Shown: positions 9,347-17,687 of the stretch, in pieces
How the letters are laid out: every line of letters begins with the position of its first letter
Numbering within the stretch: the first letter of the stretch is position 1
Program-made: the position numbers and the translations under genes
Origin: Rhodopirellula baltica
Lineage (GTDB): Bacteria > Planctomycetota > Planctomycetia > Pirellulales > Pirellulaceae
Length of the DNA stretch: 64,000 nt
Direction: 5' to 3'
Assembly (NCBI GenBank): GCA_002901265.1
Contig: PPHI01000039.1
Location: 79,248-143,247 of the forward strand
Notes under the pieces: generated by a model
Seen by the model: only the letters and a program-made list of their open reading frames with translations
Databases searched by the model: none
What the model was told of the DNA's origin: nothing

Positions 9347-9832
9347 ATGGCTGTTGATATGTTCTTGGACATCAAGGGAGAGATCGAAGGCGAATCCCAA
9401 GATGCAACTCACCAAAATGAAATTGACTTGCTCGCTTGGAGCTGGGGCATGTCACAAAGCGGCTCGTTTCACGTCGGTGGCGGTGGCGGAGCTGGCAAAG
9501 CAAACTTTCAAGACATCAGCGTGACCAAATGGATCGACAATTCGTCGCCCATCCTGATGATCTACTGTGCCAACGGAGATCACTTCCCAAGTGCAAAACT
9601 GACCGTCCGTAAGGCCGGCAAAAAGCCTTTGGAATACTTGGTCATCGACATGAAAGATGTTCTGATCACGAGCGTCTCGACTGGCGGTTCAGGTGGTGAA
9701 GATCGCTTGACCGAAAATGTCACACTGAACTTCCGCCAAGTCAAAGTGAGCTACAAGGCTCAGAAGAAAGACGGTAGCGGCGGCCCAGAGAAATTGTTCG
9801 CTTGGGACATCGCTGCAAATAAGCAACTGTAA
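9347..9832 (+). CDS. hcp: T6SS inner tube protein Hcp (TssD)
   Basis: 161 residues, the usual Hcp size. It begins MAVDMFLDIKGEIEGES, the standard Hcp opening, with the Hcp beta-barrel pattern throughout (ISVTKWIDNSSPIL, LITSVSTGGSGGEDRLTENVTLNF, VSYKAQ). Hexameric rings stack into the tube expelled by sheath contraction and can carry small effectors. A glycine-rich loop (GGGGGAG, residues 44-50) is longer than in many Hcp proteins. An AGGAA ribosome binding site lies 7 nt before the ATG. The gene is flanked on both sides by hairpins, which fits separate control of this abundant component. Confidence 0.96.
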   Translation: MAVDMFLDIKGEIEGESQDATHQNEIDLLAWSWGMSQSGSFHVGGGGGAGKANFQDISVTKWIDNSSPILMIYCANGDHFPSAKLTVRKAGKKPLEYLVIDMKDVLITSVSTGGSGGEDRLTENVTLNFRQVKVSYKAQKKDGSGGPEKLFAWDIAANKQL

Positions 9833-10121
9833 GCGTTGCTAAAGTGAATTTGATGCCGGGTTTTCTGAGTGACATCCGACCCGGCCATGGAATCGCGATG
9901 ATGTGGCATTCGCACCGCCACATCGTCGTCTTTTCCTCCGCCAACTCAGCCCCCTGATCAGTAACCGATCTCGCTGACTTGGCGGAGAAAAAGACGACCC
10001 AATTCTCTCTACAAACGATGACGATTTGAACCGAGAGCACGGGGGTGCTCCGCGAGTCAGCATTGCGAACTCTTTCGCAAGCGGATGATCAAATCGCCGA
10101 TCCTACCTCGGAAACGCTTCA
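9833..10121 (+). ncRNA. Structured hcp-tagJ spacer with five consecutive stem-loops (possible attenuator or hcp mRNA 3' element)
   Basis: This 289-nt spacer has no open gene but contains five stem-loops. A: 9855-9861 with 9879-9885 (GCCGGGT/ACCCGGC). B: 9896-9907 with 9917-9928, 12 pairs including one G-U, followed by TCTTTT (9930-9934), a terminator-like shape. C: 9925-9949 with 9974-9998, 23 of 25 positions pairing around a 24-nt loop. D: 10035-10040 with 10045-10050 (GAGCAC/GTGCTC, loop GGGG). E: 10063-10069 with 10074-10080 (TTGCGAA/TTCGCAA). C uses the U-tract and the last bases of B, so B and C compete. The structures are seen directly; the regulatory role is inference. Confidence 0.55.
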
Positions 10122-10991
10122 ATGCTGGCTGAAGAATTACTCCGCGAAGGCAAACTGGACGAAGCTTTCGCCGAACTGAAGGCGAAGGTTCAGAAAGATC
10201 CTTCCGAAGGCAAATACCGCGTCTTCTTGTTCCAAATGTTGTGCGTCCTCGGTAAATGGGAGAGCGCGCTCAACCAACTGGAAATCTGCGGCCAACTGGA
10301 TGCCGGAAACCTCGCAATGGTTCAAGCTTATCGCGAAGCCATTCGTTGCGAAGTCTTCCGCCATCGTGTCTTCGCCGGTGAAACGTCGCCGCTCATCCTC
10401 GGTGAACCGGATCGATGGCTCGCACTGTTGATCGAATCATTGAAGCTATCGGCAAAAGGCAATCTTTCCCAAGCACAGCAGCTACGCGGCGAAGCGTTTG
10501 AACTCGCGCCAACGACAACTGGCAATCTATATCTTCGCAACGAACAACACAGCCCGTTCGAATGGGTTGCCGACGCCGATCCTCGTTTGGGCCCCGTGCT
10601 CGAAGTCTTGATGAATGGCCAGTACTACTGGGTTCCATTCAATCGAATCGCACAAATCGACTTGGAAGCACCCACGGACCTACGTGACTTCGTTTGGATT
10701 CCCGCACACTTTGTCTTTCAAGGTGGCGGTGAAGTCTATGGCATGATTCCAACACGATACCCTGGTTCCCAGGATAACGCCGAACCGGCAATCCGACTCG
10801 CTCGGCAAACCGCTTGGCAGCAAGTCGCCGGTAGCGACGACGATTTCTATCTGGGGACTGGCCAACGCATGCTTGCGACCGACCAAGACGAGTTTGCCTT
10901 GCTGGAAATACAAAAGCTCAGCTTTGACGAGATTCCGGTCGCTACCGGGAGCAACTCCGAAGACGAATCGGTTCTACCAGCGGTTGAGTAA
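10122..10991 (+). CDS. tagJ: T6SS accessory protein TagJ (ImpE family)
   Basis: 289 residues, close to the usual ImpE length. The N-terminal half is a TPR-like helical region (LREGKLDEAFAELKAKVQKDPSEGKYRVFLFQML). The C-terminal half has the ImpE block with LGPVLEVLMNGQYYWVPF, VPF..I and FVWIPAHFVFQGGGEVYGMIPTRYPGS. In systems studied elsewhere TagJ binds the sheath protein TssB and modulates sheath recycling by ClpV. The stop shares a base with the tssE ATG (stop at 10989-10991, ATG at 10991), indicating translational coupling. Confidence 0.92.
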   Translation: MLAEELLREGKLDEAFAELKAKVQKDPSEGKYRVFLFQMLCVLGKWESALNQLEICGQLDAGNLAMVQAYREAIRCEVFRHRVFAGETSPLILGEPDRWLALLIESLKLSAKGNLSQAQQLRGEAFELAPTTTGNLYLRNEQHSPFEWVADADPRLGPVLEVLMNGQYYWVPFNRIAQIDLEAPTDLRDFVWIPAHFVFQGGGEVYGMIPTRYPGSQDNAEPAIRLARQTAWQQVAGSDDDFYLGTGQRMLATDQDEFALLEIQKLSFDEIPVATGSNSEDESVLPAVE

Positions 10992-11488
10992 TGGCTGACC
11001 TCACTGCACAAGAAAGACTGTTTCCGTCGCTGCTTGATCGACTGACCGACGACGATCCGCACGAACTGCTTGAAACGCGTGACAAGCGGATTTTTTCCGT
11101 TCATCGATTGCGTGCCGCAGTCTTGCGCGACCTCGCCTGGCTGCTCAATACTTGCCATCTGGCTGCAGCGGAAGACCTCTCGAATTACCAGCACGTCCAA
11201 AAATCAGTCATTAACTACGGCATCCCTGATCTGACTGGGAAGACCGTCTCTGGACTCCATGTCGACGATATCCAAGTGGCGTTGCGTCAAGCGATCCTTG
11301 ACTTCGAACCGCGGATCATTGCAAAAACCCTTGAAGTTCGCGGCAAAAAAGACCCCGAGAATCCGCTGACAAGCTCTCTGACCTTCGAGATCGAAGGCGA
11401 ACTCTGGGCTCGACCGTTTCCCGAACGCTTGTACCTCCGATCTGAATTGGATCTGGAAACTGGCGACGTCAACATTCACGAAGTGTAG
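10991..11488 (+). CDS. tssE: T6SS baseplate protein TssE (gp25-like)
   Basis: 165 residues with the GPW/gp25 pattern: an N-terminal LFPSLLDRLTDD, the VINYGIPDLTGKTVSGL segment, and the IxxAIxxFEPRI motif (QAILDFEPRI), then LTFEIEGELWA. TssE is the baseplate wedge component related to phage T4 gp25 and starts sheath polymerisation. It is coupled to tagJ upstream and separated by 11 bp from tssF. Confidence 0.94.
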   Translation: MADLTAQERLFPSLLDRLTDDDPHELLETRDKRIFSVHRLRAAVLRDLAWLLNTCHLAAAEDLSNYQHVQKSVINYGIPDLTGKTVSGLHVDDIQVALRQAILDFEPRIIAKTLEVRGKKDPENPLTSSLTFEIEGELWARPFPERLYLRSELDLETGDVNIHEV

Positions 11489-11499
11489 GCAACACCGAA

Positions 11500-13371
11500 A
11501 TGGATCCGCGACTGCTGACGTATTACAACCAAGAACTACAATTCGTTCGTGAATCGGGCGCCGAGTTCGCCGAGGAATATCCCAAGATCGCCAGCCGACT
11601 GGGAATCGACGTTTTCGAATGTGCTGACCCCTACGTCGAACGCCTTTTCGAAGGCTTCGCGTTACTAGCGGCGCGCATTCAGCTAAAACTCGACGCGGAG
11701 TTCCCGCGTTTCACCCAGCATCTGCTGGAAATGGTATGCCCGCATTATTTGGCGCCGATGCCGTCGATGGCGATCGTGGAATTGAACCCCGATCTGACCG
11801 AAGGAGCCCTCGCCGAAGGATTCCAGATCCCTCGGGGCACAGTGCTACAAAGTCTGCTTGGGAAAGGCGAACAGACCCGTTGCACGTTTCGCACGGCACA
11901 CCCGGTCACGCTTTGGCCGCTTCAATTGACCGAAGCGAACTACTACTCACGCGACGTCGCGGCTCTTAGCCTTCCGGACGATCCGACCGTCAAGGCGGCT
12001 CTCGTCATCCGGTTGGATTCCACGGCCGGGCTAAAGATCAATCAACTTTCGCTGGAAACACTGCCGCTCTTTGTCCGCGGTGCTTCCGACGTGCCAATGC
12101 GGCTCTATGAACAGCTCATGTCTAACGCGGTCGGCATCGCCGTCCGGCCGGCCAACGGCACGTCAGCATGGACCGTTTATCGTGGTAAAGACAAAGTCAC
12201 CGGTTTAGGATTCGAAGACGAAAACTCGCTATTGCCGTATGGTCCACGCTCGTTCAAGGGTTACCGGCTACTACAAGAATACTTTTCGTTCCCGCATCGC
12301 TACATGTTTGCTAACTTGCGGGACCTTGGCGAAAGCTTTCGATCCTGCGACGACAACGCGATCGAAATCGCAATTCTTCTGAATCGGCGTGATTCACGAC
12401 TTTCAAATCGTGTCGACGAAACACACTTCGCGTTGTATTGCACGCCGGCAATCAACCTCTTCGAAAAACGCGCCGACCGAATCCACCTCAGCGAACGATT
12501 CTCGCAATATCAAGTCATGCCGGACCGTACGCGGCCAGTTGATTTTGAAGTCTATTCCGTGACGGATGTGCGAGGCTATGGCAACAGCAACGATCGGGAG
12601 CAAGAGTTTCGCCCGTTCTATCAGATCAATGATTCAGATGCCGAACAAAACAAGCGGGCGTACTACACACTCCATCGGCGACCACGCGTCTTGTCTGCGA
12701 AACACCGCCAGTACGGTCCACGCTCAAGCTACGTCGGCAGCGAAACGTTTCTTTCGCTCGTTGACGCCAACGAGGCACCGTTTTCACATGAACTGAAACA
12801 GCTCGGAATTGACACGCTTTGCACCAATCGTGACCTGCCCTTGCAAATGCCAGTCGGTGTGGGTGAAACAGATTTCACGCTCGAAATCAGCGCACCTGTC
12901 AAAGCGGTCCGCTGTCTGGTCGGACCGACAAAGCCAGAACCATCAAGAAGCTACGAGAACGGGCAAACGACCTGGCGTCTGATCAGCCACCTTTCGCTGA
13001 ACTACCTCTCACTGATCGACGAAGACGGCAGCGCAAACGCATTGCGTGAATTGTTGTCGCTGTATTCCGACATCAACAACGTCTTGGTATCAAAACAGAT
13101 TGACGCCGTTCGCTCGGTGCGGTCAGCCCCGGTGACTCGGCCAATCGCATCTGACGGACCGCTCTGCTTCGCCAGGGGCATGGAAGTCACGGTCACGCTG
13201 GACGAAACCGGATTTGAAGGAACCGGTGCATTTCTGTTAGCAGCTGTACTCAACGAGTTCTTTGCAAAGTACGTATCAATCAACTCATTTACCGAGACGG
13301 TCTTTCGAACGACTGATCGCGGTGAGGTAATGCGATGGCCCGCGAGGATCGGACGGCGTCACACGCTTTAG
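11500..13371 (+). CDS. tssF: T6SS baseplate protein TssF (VasA/ImpG)
   Basis: 623 residues, the usual size. The N-terminus has the TssF signature (YYNQELQFVRESGAEFAEEYPKI... then CADPYVERLFEGFALLAARI). QLKLDAEFPRFTQHLLEMVCPHYLAPMPSMAI follows in the same block. The C-terminus ends with GEVMRWPARIGRRHTL, matching the conserved end of the family. TssF forms the baseplate wedge with TssG, TssE and TssK. It overlaps tssG by 37 bp. Confidence 0.95.
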   Translation: MDPRLLTYYNQELQFVRESGAEFAEEYPKIASRLGIDVFECADPYVERLFEGFALLAARIQLKLDAEFPRFTQHLLEMVCPHYLAPMPSMAIVELNPDLTEGALAEGFQIPRGTVLQSLLGKGEQTRCTFRTAHPVTLWPLQLTEANYYSRDVAALSLPDDPTVKAALVIRLDSTAGLKINQLSLETLPLFVRGASDVPMRLYEQLMSNAVGIAVRPANGTSAWTVYRGKDKVTGLGFEDENSLLPYGPRSFKGYRLLQEYFSFPHRYMFANLRDLGESFRSCDDNAIEIAILLNRRDSRLSNRVDETHFALYCTPAINLFEKRADRIHLSERFSQYQVMPDRTRPVDFEVYSVTDVRGYGNSNDREQEFRPFYQINDSDAEQNKRAYYTLHRRPRVLSAKHRQYGPRSSYVGSETFLSLVDANEAPFSHELKQLGIDTLCTNRDLPLQMPVGVGETDFTLEISAPVKAVRCLVGPTKPEPSRSYENGQTTWRLISHLSLNYLSLIDEDGSANALRELLSLYSDINNVLVSKQIDAVRSVRSAPVTRPIASDGPLCFARGMEVTVTLDETGFEGTGAFLLAAVLNEFFAKYVSINSFTETVFRTTDRGEVMRWPARIGRRHTL

Positions 13372-14351
13372 ATGCGGCGCTACAAAAGATGATCGACAAT
13401 CCGTATCGCTTTGATTTTTATCATGCGATGCGAATGCTTGAGTGCGTCTTTCCAGACGCGCCTCGGTACGGACATGCCGTTAGGCTATCCGACGACAATG
13501 TCCGCTTAAGCCAAGAACCATCACTGCAATTCGCGCCGGCGTCACTGTCGTCCTTTCGCAAGGATTCCAAAGACGACTTCCATCGCCTTGCCGTTCGCTT
13601 CTTTGGACTATGTGGTCCGAACGGCGCACTTCCATTGCACGTGACGGAATACGTCCGCGACCGAATTCGCCACAACGACGACACTGCGTTCGCAGCATTT
13701 CTTGACGTCTTTCATCATCGCATGCTTTCGCTGTTCTACCGGGCGCATGCCGATGCACAGCCGACTGCACACTTCGATCGCCCGGAGAGCGACCGTTTCT
13801 CGGTCTTCGTCGGTTCGCTGATGGGGCTTGGAATGCCGTCACTGCACAACCGTGATGACTTTCCCGATTTAGCAAAGCTGTTCTATGCAGGCCGGTTCGG
13901 TTGTCAAACCAAGTCACCGGAAGCACTCGCAGACATGATTGGCGATTTCTTCAATTTGCCATGCGAGATCAAAGAGTTTGTCGGTGAATGGACAGCCATC
14001 CCTGACCACTACCAATTCCAACTCGGTGCCCACGACGATGCTTCAATGCTTGGTGTCGCGACAACCGTTGGACCGTCTGTTTGGAATTGCCAACAATCGT
14101 TTCGGGTCCAACTCGGTCCCGTCAACTGGCAAGAATTTGTCAACATGCTTCCCGGTGGACGCAGCCTCGACCGCTTGTCGGCGCTGGTCAAAAACTTCAT
14201 CGGCGAGGAACTCGCGTGGGACCTAAGATTGATCCTACACAAAGACGAAACCCCATCGTGGCAACTCGGGCAAGCTCAACTCGGTGAAACCATCTGGATG
14301 GATAACGAAGGGGTCCAACACGATCCCGATGACTTGTTAATCACCCTTTAA
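13335..14351 (+). CDS. tssG: T6SS baseplate protein TssG (VasB/ImpH)
   Basis: 338 residues. Recognised by FDFYHAMRMLECVFPDAPRYGHA, the FFGLCGPNGALPLHVTEYVRDR block, and the C-terminal FRVQLGPVNWQEFVNMLPGG. TssG is the linker protein of the T6SS baseplate, binding two copies of TssF. The start overlaps the end of tssF, a common arrangement for this pair. No oddities were seen. Confidence 0.95.
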   Translation: MAREDRTASHALDAALQKMIDNPYRFDFYHAMRMLECVFPDAPRYGHAVRLSDDNVRLSQEPSLQFAPASLSSFRKDSKDDFHRLAVRFFGLCGPNGALPLHVTEYVRDRIRHNDDTAFAAFLDVFHHRMLSLFYRAHADAQPTAHFDRPESDRFSVFVGSLMGLGMPSLHNRDDFPDLAKLFYAGRFGCQTKSPEALADMIGDFFNLPCEIKEFVGEWTAIPDHYQFQLGAHDDASMLGVATTVGPSVWNCQQSFRVQLGPVNWQEFVNMLPGGRSLDRLSALVKNFIGEELAWDLRLILHKDETPSWQLGQAQLGETIWMDNEGVQHDPDDLLITL

Positions 14352-14383
14352 TCCGAACCATCGCGAACGCGAAGGAATATACC

Positions 14384-17152
14384 GTGACCGACATCAGCCG
14401 CACCTCCTTGTTCGGAAAGCTCAACAGCGTTGGATACAAATCCATCGAGAGCGCCACCGTGTTTTGCAAAATGCGAGGCAATCCTTATGTCGAACTGGTT
14501 CATTGGCTGAACCAGATCCTGCAACTGGAAAACTCCGACCTTCATTGCATCGTCAAGCAGTTCAACATCAACCCGTCTCGTTTGGTCAAGGACCTGACCG
14601 ACGCGCTGGAAAAGCTGCCTCGTGGGTCAACTTCGATCTCCGACCTCTCGTCACATATCGAAGAAGCAGTCGAGCGTGGTTGGGTCTACGGCACACTGAT
14701 GTTCGGTGAAACGCAAGTTCGCACCGGGCACTTGATGGTCGGAATTCTGAAAACGCGATCATTGAAAAACGCATTGCTTTCGATTTCTCAAGAATTCGAC
14801 AAAGTCAAAATCGATACGCTGACTGATCGGTTTGATGAAGTCGTCGGCGGTTCTCCAGAAGCAAACCTCAGCGCAACCGATGGCTTCCAAATCGGTGGCG
14901 GTGCAGAACCGGGTGAAGCCAGTGGCGCGATTTCTCCCGCGGCAATGGGAAAACAAGACGCGCTCAAGCAATTTACCGTGGACCTGACGGAGAATGCCCG
15001 TCAAGGCAAGATCGATCCCATCGTTGGTCGCGACGAAGAGATCCGCCAAATCATCGACATCTTGATGCGTCGCCGTCAAAACAACCCGATTTTGACCGGT
15101 GAAGCCGGCGTCGGCAAAACCGCCGTCGTCGAAGGCTTCGCGCTGAAAATCGCTTCTGGCGACGTCCCACCTCCGCTGCGCGACGTGACGCTACGCACCC
15201 TGGATGTCGGGTTGCTACAAGCTGGCGCGAGCATGAAGGGCGAGTTCGAAAACCGCCTGAAACAAGTGATTGAAGAAGTCCAGTCTTCAGAAAAACCAAT
15301 CATTCTGTTTATCGACGAAGCGCATACACTCGTTGGGGCCGGCGGTGCCGCTGGAACCGGCGATGCTGCAAACTTGCTAAAGCCTGCCCTGGCGCGTGGA
15401 ACTCTGCGGACTTTGGCGGCAACCACTTGGGCCGAGTACAAAAAGCACATCGAAAAAGACCCCGCGCTCACGCGACGTTTCCAAGTCGTCCAAGTTGAAG
15501 AGCCCAGCGAAGAACGCGCGATTCTGATGATGCGTGGAATGACGTCTACTCTCGAAAAACACCACAAAGTGAAAGTGCTCGACGAGGCACTCGAAGCCGC
15601 CGTACGACTTTCCCACCGGTACATCCCCGCTCGACAATTGCCGGATAAGTGCGTCAGCTTGCTGGACACCGCGGCCGCTCGTGTCGCGATCAGCCAGCAC
15701 GCCGTCCCCGCCGAAGTCGATGACTCACGCAAACGCATCGAAGCACTCAACACGGTCCTGCGGATCATCGCGGACGAAAACTTGGTCGGCGTCGACACTG
15801 CGGATCGCCAATCCATCGCCGAAGCAGAACTAAAAGAAGAGCAAGAGCGTTTGAACGGGCTGGAAGCTCGCTGGAACGAAGAGAAAGATCTTGTCGAAAA
15901 GATTTTGGATATCCGCGCGAAACTTCGAGGACACAGCGGTACTGTCGAAGGCACCAACAGTCCGCTTGAAAAAGCGGCCGACGCGGAAGCCAAGAATGTG
16001 ACCGTTCAAACGGGCGAACCGGCAAACGAAAGTTCGACGGATGTCGCCGCAGAACAATCACAACGCCCCGTCCTACTGGACGAACTCAAGTCGCTACAAA
16101 CCAAGCTGTTGGAGTTGCAAGGCGAACACCCGCTCATTTTGCCAACCGTTGACGAACAAGCGGTCGCGTCGGTGGTCGAAGACTGGACGGGAATTCCAGT
16201 CGGACGGATGGTCAAAGACGAAGTCGCGACTGTCTTGAACCTGGCCAATATCCTGAACGATCGGATCATCGGCCAACGGCATGCATTGGAGATGATCGCA
16301 CGGCGCATTCAAACGTCGCGTGCAAGCTTGGACAATCCCAATAAGCCAATTGGTGTGTTCATGCTGGCCGGACCTTCAGGGGTTGGTAAAACCGAAACAG
16401 CCCTGGCACTCGCCGAAGCCCTCTATGGTGGCGAGCAAAACGTGATCACGATCAACATGAGTGAGTTTCAAGAAGCTCACACGGTCAGCACTCTCAAAGG
16501 GGCCCCTCCCGGATACGTCGGCTATGGCGAAGGCGGAGTCTTGACGGAAGCCGTTCGTCGTCGTCCCTATAGCGTGGTGCTGCTTGATGAAGTCGAAAAG
16601 GCGCACCACGACGTTCACGAAATCTTTTTCCAAGTGTTTGACAAGGGCTGGATGGAAGACGGCGAAGGCCGCGTGATCGACTTTAAAAATACGCTGATCC
16701 TGCTAACAACCAACGCAGGCACCGATCTGGTAATGAACCTGTGCAAAGATCCCGAGTTGCTGCCGGAGCCTGAGGGCCTCGCCAAGGCACTCCGACCTGA
16801 ATTGCTGAAGGTCTTTCCGCCAGCGCTCTTGGGCCGAATCGTGACGATTCCGTATTATCCGCTGAGCGACGAAATGATCGGCGAGATCACACGCTTGCAA
16901 TTACGCCGGATCGAATCTCGCATTCAACGAAACCACGCCATCCCGTTTACCTACGATGATGCCGTTGTCGAATTGATTGCCAGCCGTTGTACGGAATTGG
17001 AAAGCGGTGGTCGAATGATTGACGCAATCTTGACCAACACCGTCCTGCCGAACATCAGTAGCGAATTCCTGACACGAATGATGGACGGCAAACCGATCGA
17101 TCGCGTGCACGTCCAAATCGATGGCGGCGAATTCGCGTATGCCTTCGATTGA
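14384..17152 (+). CDS. tssH: T6SS AAA+ ATPase TssH (ClpV)
   Basis: 922 residues starting at a GTG. A Clp-N domain of two repeats is followed by a first AAA+ module with Walker A GEAGVGKT near residue 240 and Walker B IILFIDEAHTL near 305. After the middle coiled coil comes a second AAA+ module with Walker A GPSGVGKT near residue 665, Walker B VVLLDEVEKAH, and the C-terminal small domain. ClpV disassembles contracted TssBC sheaths for reuse. The stretch between the middle domain and the second ATPase module (about 525-560) is enlarged and Ala/Glu/Asn-rich. Its position beside tssB/C and T6SS baseplate genes separates it from housekeeping ClpB. Confidence 0.95.
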   Translation: MTDISRTSLFGKLNSVGYKSIESATVFCKMRGNPYVELVHWLNQILQLENSDLHCIVKQFNINPSRLVKDLTDALEKLPRGSTSISDLSSHIEEAVERGWVYGTLMFGETQVRTGHLMVGILKTRSLKNALLSISQEFDKVKIDTLTDRFDEVVGGSPEANLSATDGFQIGGGAEPGEASGAISPAAMGKQDALKQFTVDLTENARQGKIDPIVGRDEEIRQIIDILMRRRQNNPILTGEAGVGKTAVVEGFALKIASGDVPPPLRDVTLRTLDVGLLQAGASMKGEFENRLKQVIEEVQSSEKPIILFIDEAHTLVGAGGAAGTGDAANLLKPALARGTLRTLAATTWAEYKKHIEKDPALTRRFQVVQVEEPSEERAILMMRGMTSTLEKHHKVKVLDEALEAAVRLSHRYIPARQLPDKCVSLLDTAAARVAISQHAVPAEVDDSRKRIEALNTVLRIIADENLVGVDTADRQSIAEAELKEEQERLNGLEARWNEEKDLVEKILDIRAKLRGHSGTVEGTNSPLEKAADAEAKNVTVQTGEPANESSTDVAAEQSQRPVLLDELKSLQTKLLELQGEHPLILPTVDEQAVASVVEDWTGIPVGRMVKDEVATVLNLANILNDRIIGQRHALEMIARRIQTSRASLDNPNKPIGVFMLAGPSGVGKTETALALAEALYGGEQNVITINMSEFQEAHTVSTLKGAPPGYVGYGEGGVLTEAVRRRPYSVVLLDEVEKAHHDVHEIFFQVFDKGWMEDGEGRVIDFKNTLILLTTNAGTDLVMNLCKDPELLPEPEGLAKALRPELLKVFPPALLGRIVTIPYYPLSDEMIGEITRLQLRRIESRIQRNHAIPFTYDDAVVELIASRCTELESGGRMIDAILTNTVLPNISSEFLTRMMDGKPIDRVHVQIDGGEFAYAFD

Positions 17153-17160
17153 TCGACTGC

Positions 17161-17229
17161 CCAGATGAAATCTGGCGTCGGTGACGAAGTCCCAAAAACG
17201 TCTCGCCACGTACCAAGTCCGCTTGGTAC
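17161..17229 (+). other. Two small hairpins in the tssH-PAAR spacer
   Basis: CCAGAT/ATCTGG (17161-17166 with 17170-17175, loop GAA) and GTACCAAG/CTTGGTAC (17210-17217 with 17222-17229, loop TCCG) occur in the 142-bp spacer between tssH and the PAAR gene. Neither is followed by a T-run, so they are more likely mRNA processing or stability elements than terminators. Confidence 0.35.
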
Positions 17230-17294
17230 AGACGATTCCTGTGCGATAGACTGCCGCTACCGGAACTTTTGACTCGCTTCAGGAATTTGCGTTC

Positions 17295-17681
17295 ATGGGA
17301 CAGCCCGCCGCCAGATTGGGTGACATGGTCAAGCAAGATGCGCCTCATTGCCATGCCCCCATCCACCCGCCCGCTCCCGTCCCCACCCCCTCGGCACACC
17401 CGGCGTTGCCGTTGGCCATCATCAAGGGCGCGCCGAACGTGTTGATCGCGAATATGCCAGCCGCTCGGGTCGGCGACATGACGGCACCTTGCATGTTGCC
17501 CGGCTGCGTACCCGCTGGACCAGGTGTGATCGCCAAAGGATCCTCGACTGTACTGATCGGTGGTCTTCCAGCGGCAAGGGCAAATGACCTTTCCGCACAC
17601 AGCTCCTGTGTCGCCCCGATCCCAAGCCCCACCGGGAAAGTCTTACCTCCATGTGCCAATACCGTTCTGATTGGTGGCTAG
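17295..17681 (+). CDS. PAAR-domain T6SS spike-tip protein
   Basis: 128 residues. Repeated PAAR-type motifs (QPAARLGDMV, ANMPAARVGDMT, GGLPAARANDL) alternate with GxP.VLI.G segments (GAPNVLIANMP, GSSTVLIGGLP, CANTVLIGG). Such proteins form a zinc-held cone that sharpens the VgrG spike and can carry effectors. Here the protein ends right after the last PAAR repeat, with no C-terminal toxin domain. No vgrG is present in the window, so its spike partner must be encoded elsewhere. The next gene starts 7 bp downstream. Confidence 0.9.
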   Translation: MGQPAARLGDMVKQDAPHCHAPIHPPAPVPTPSAHPALPLAIIKGAPNVLIANMPAARVGDMTAPCMLPGCVPAGPGVIAKGSSTVLIGGLPAARANDLSAHSSCVAPIPSPTGKVLPPCANTVLIGG

Positions 17682-17687
17682 GACGGC

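Noticed and set aside
15076..15993. 305-codon frame on the minus strand
   Set aside because: Antisense to tssH; Ser-rich shadow text.
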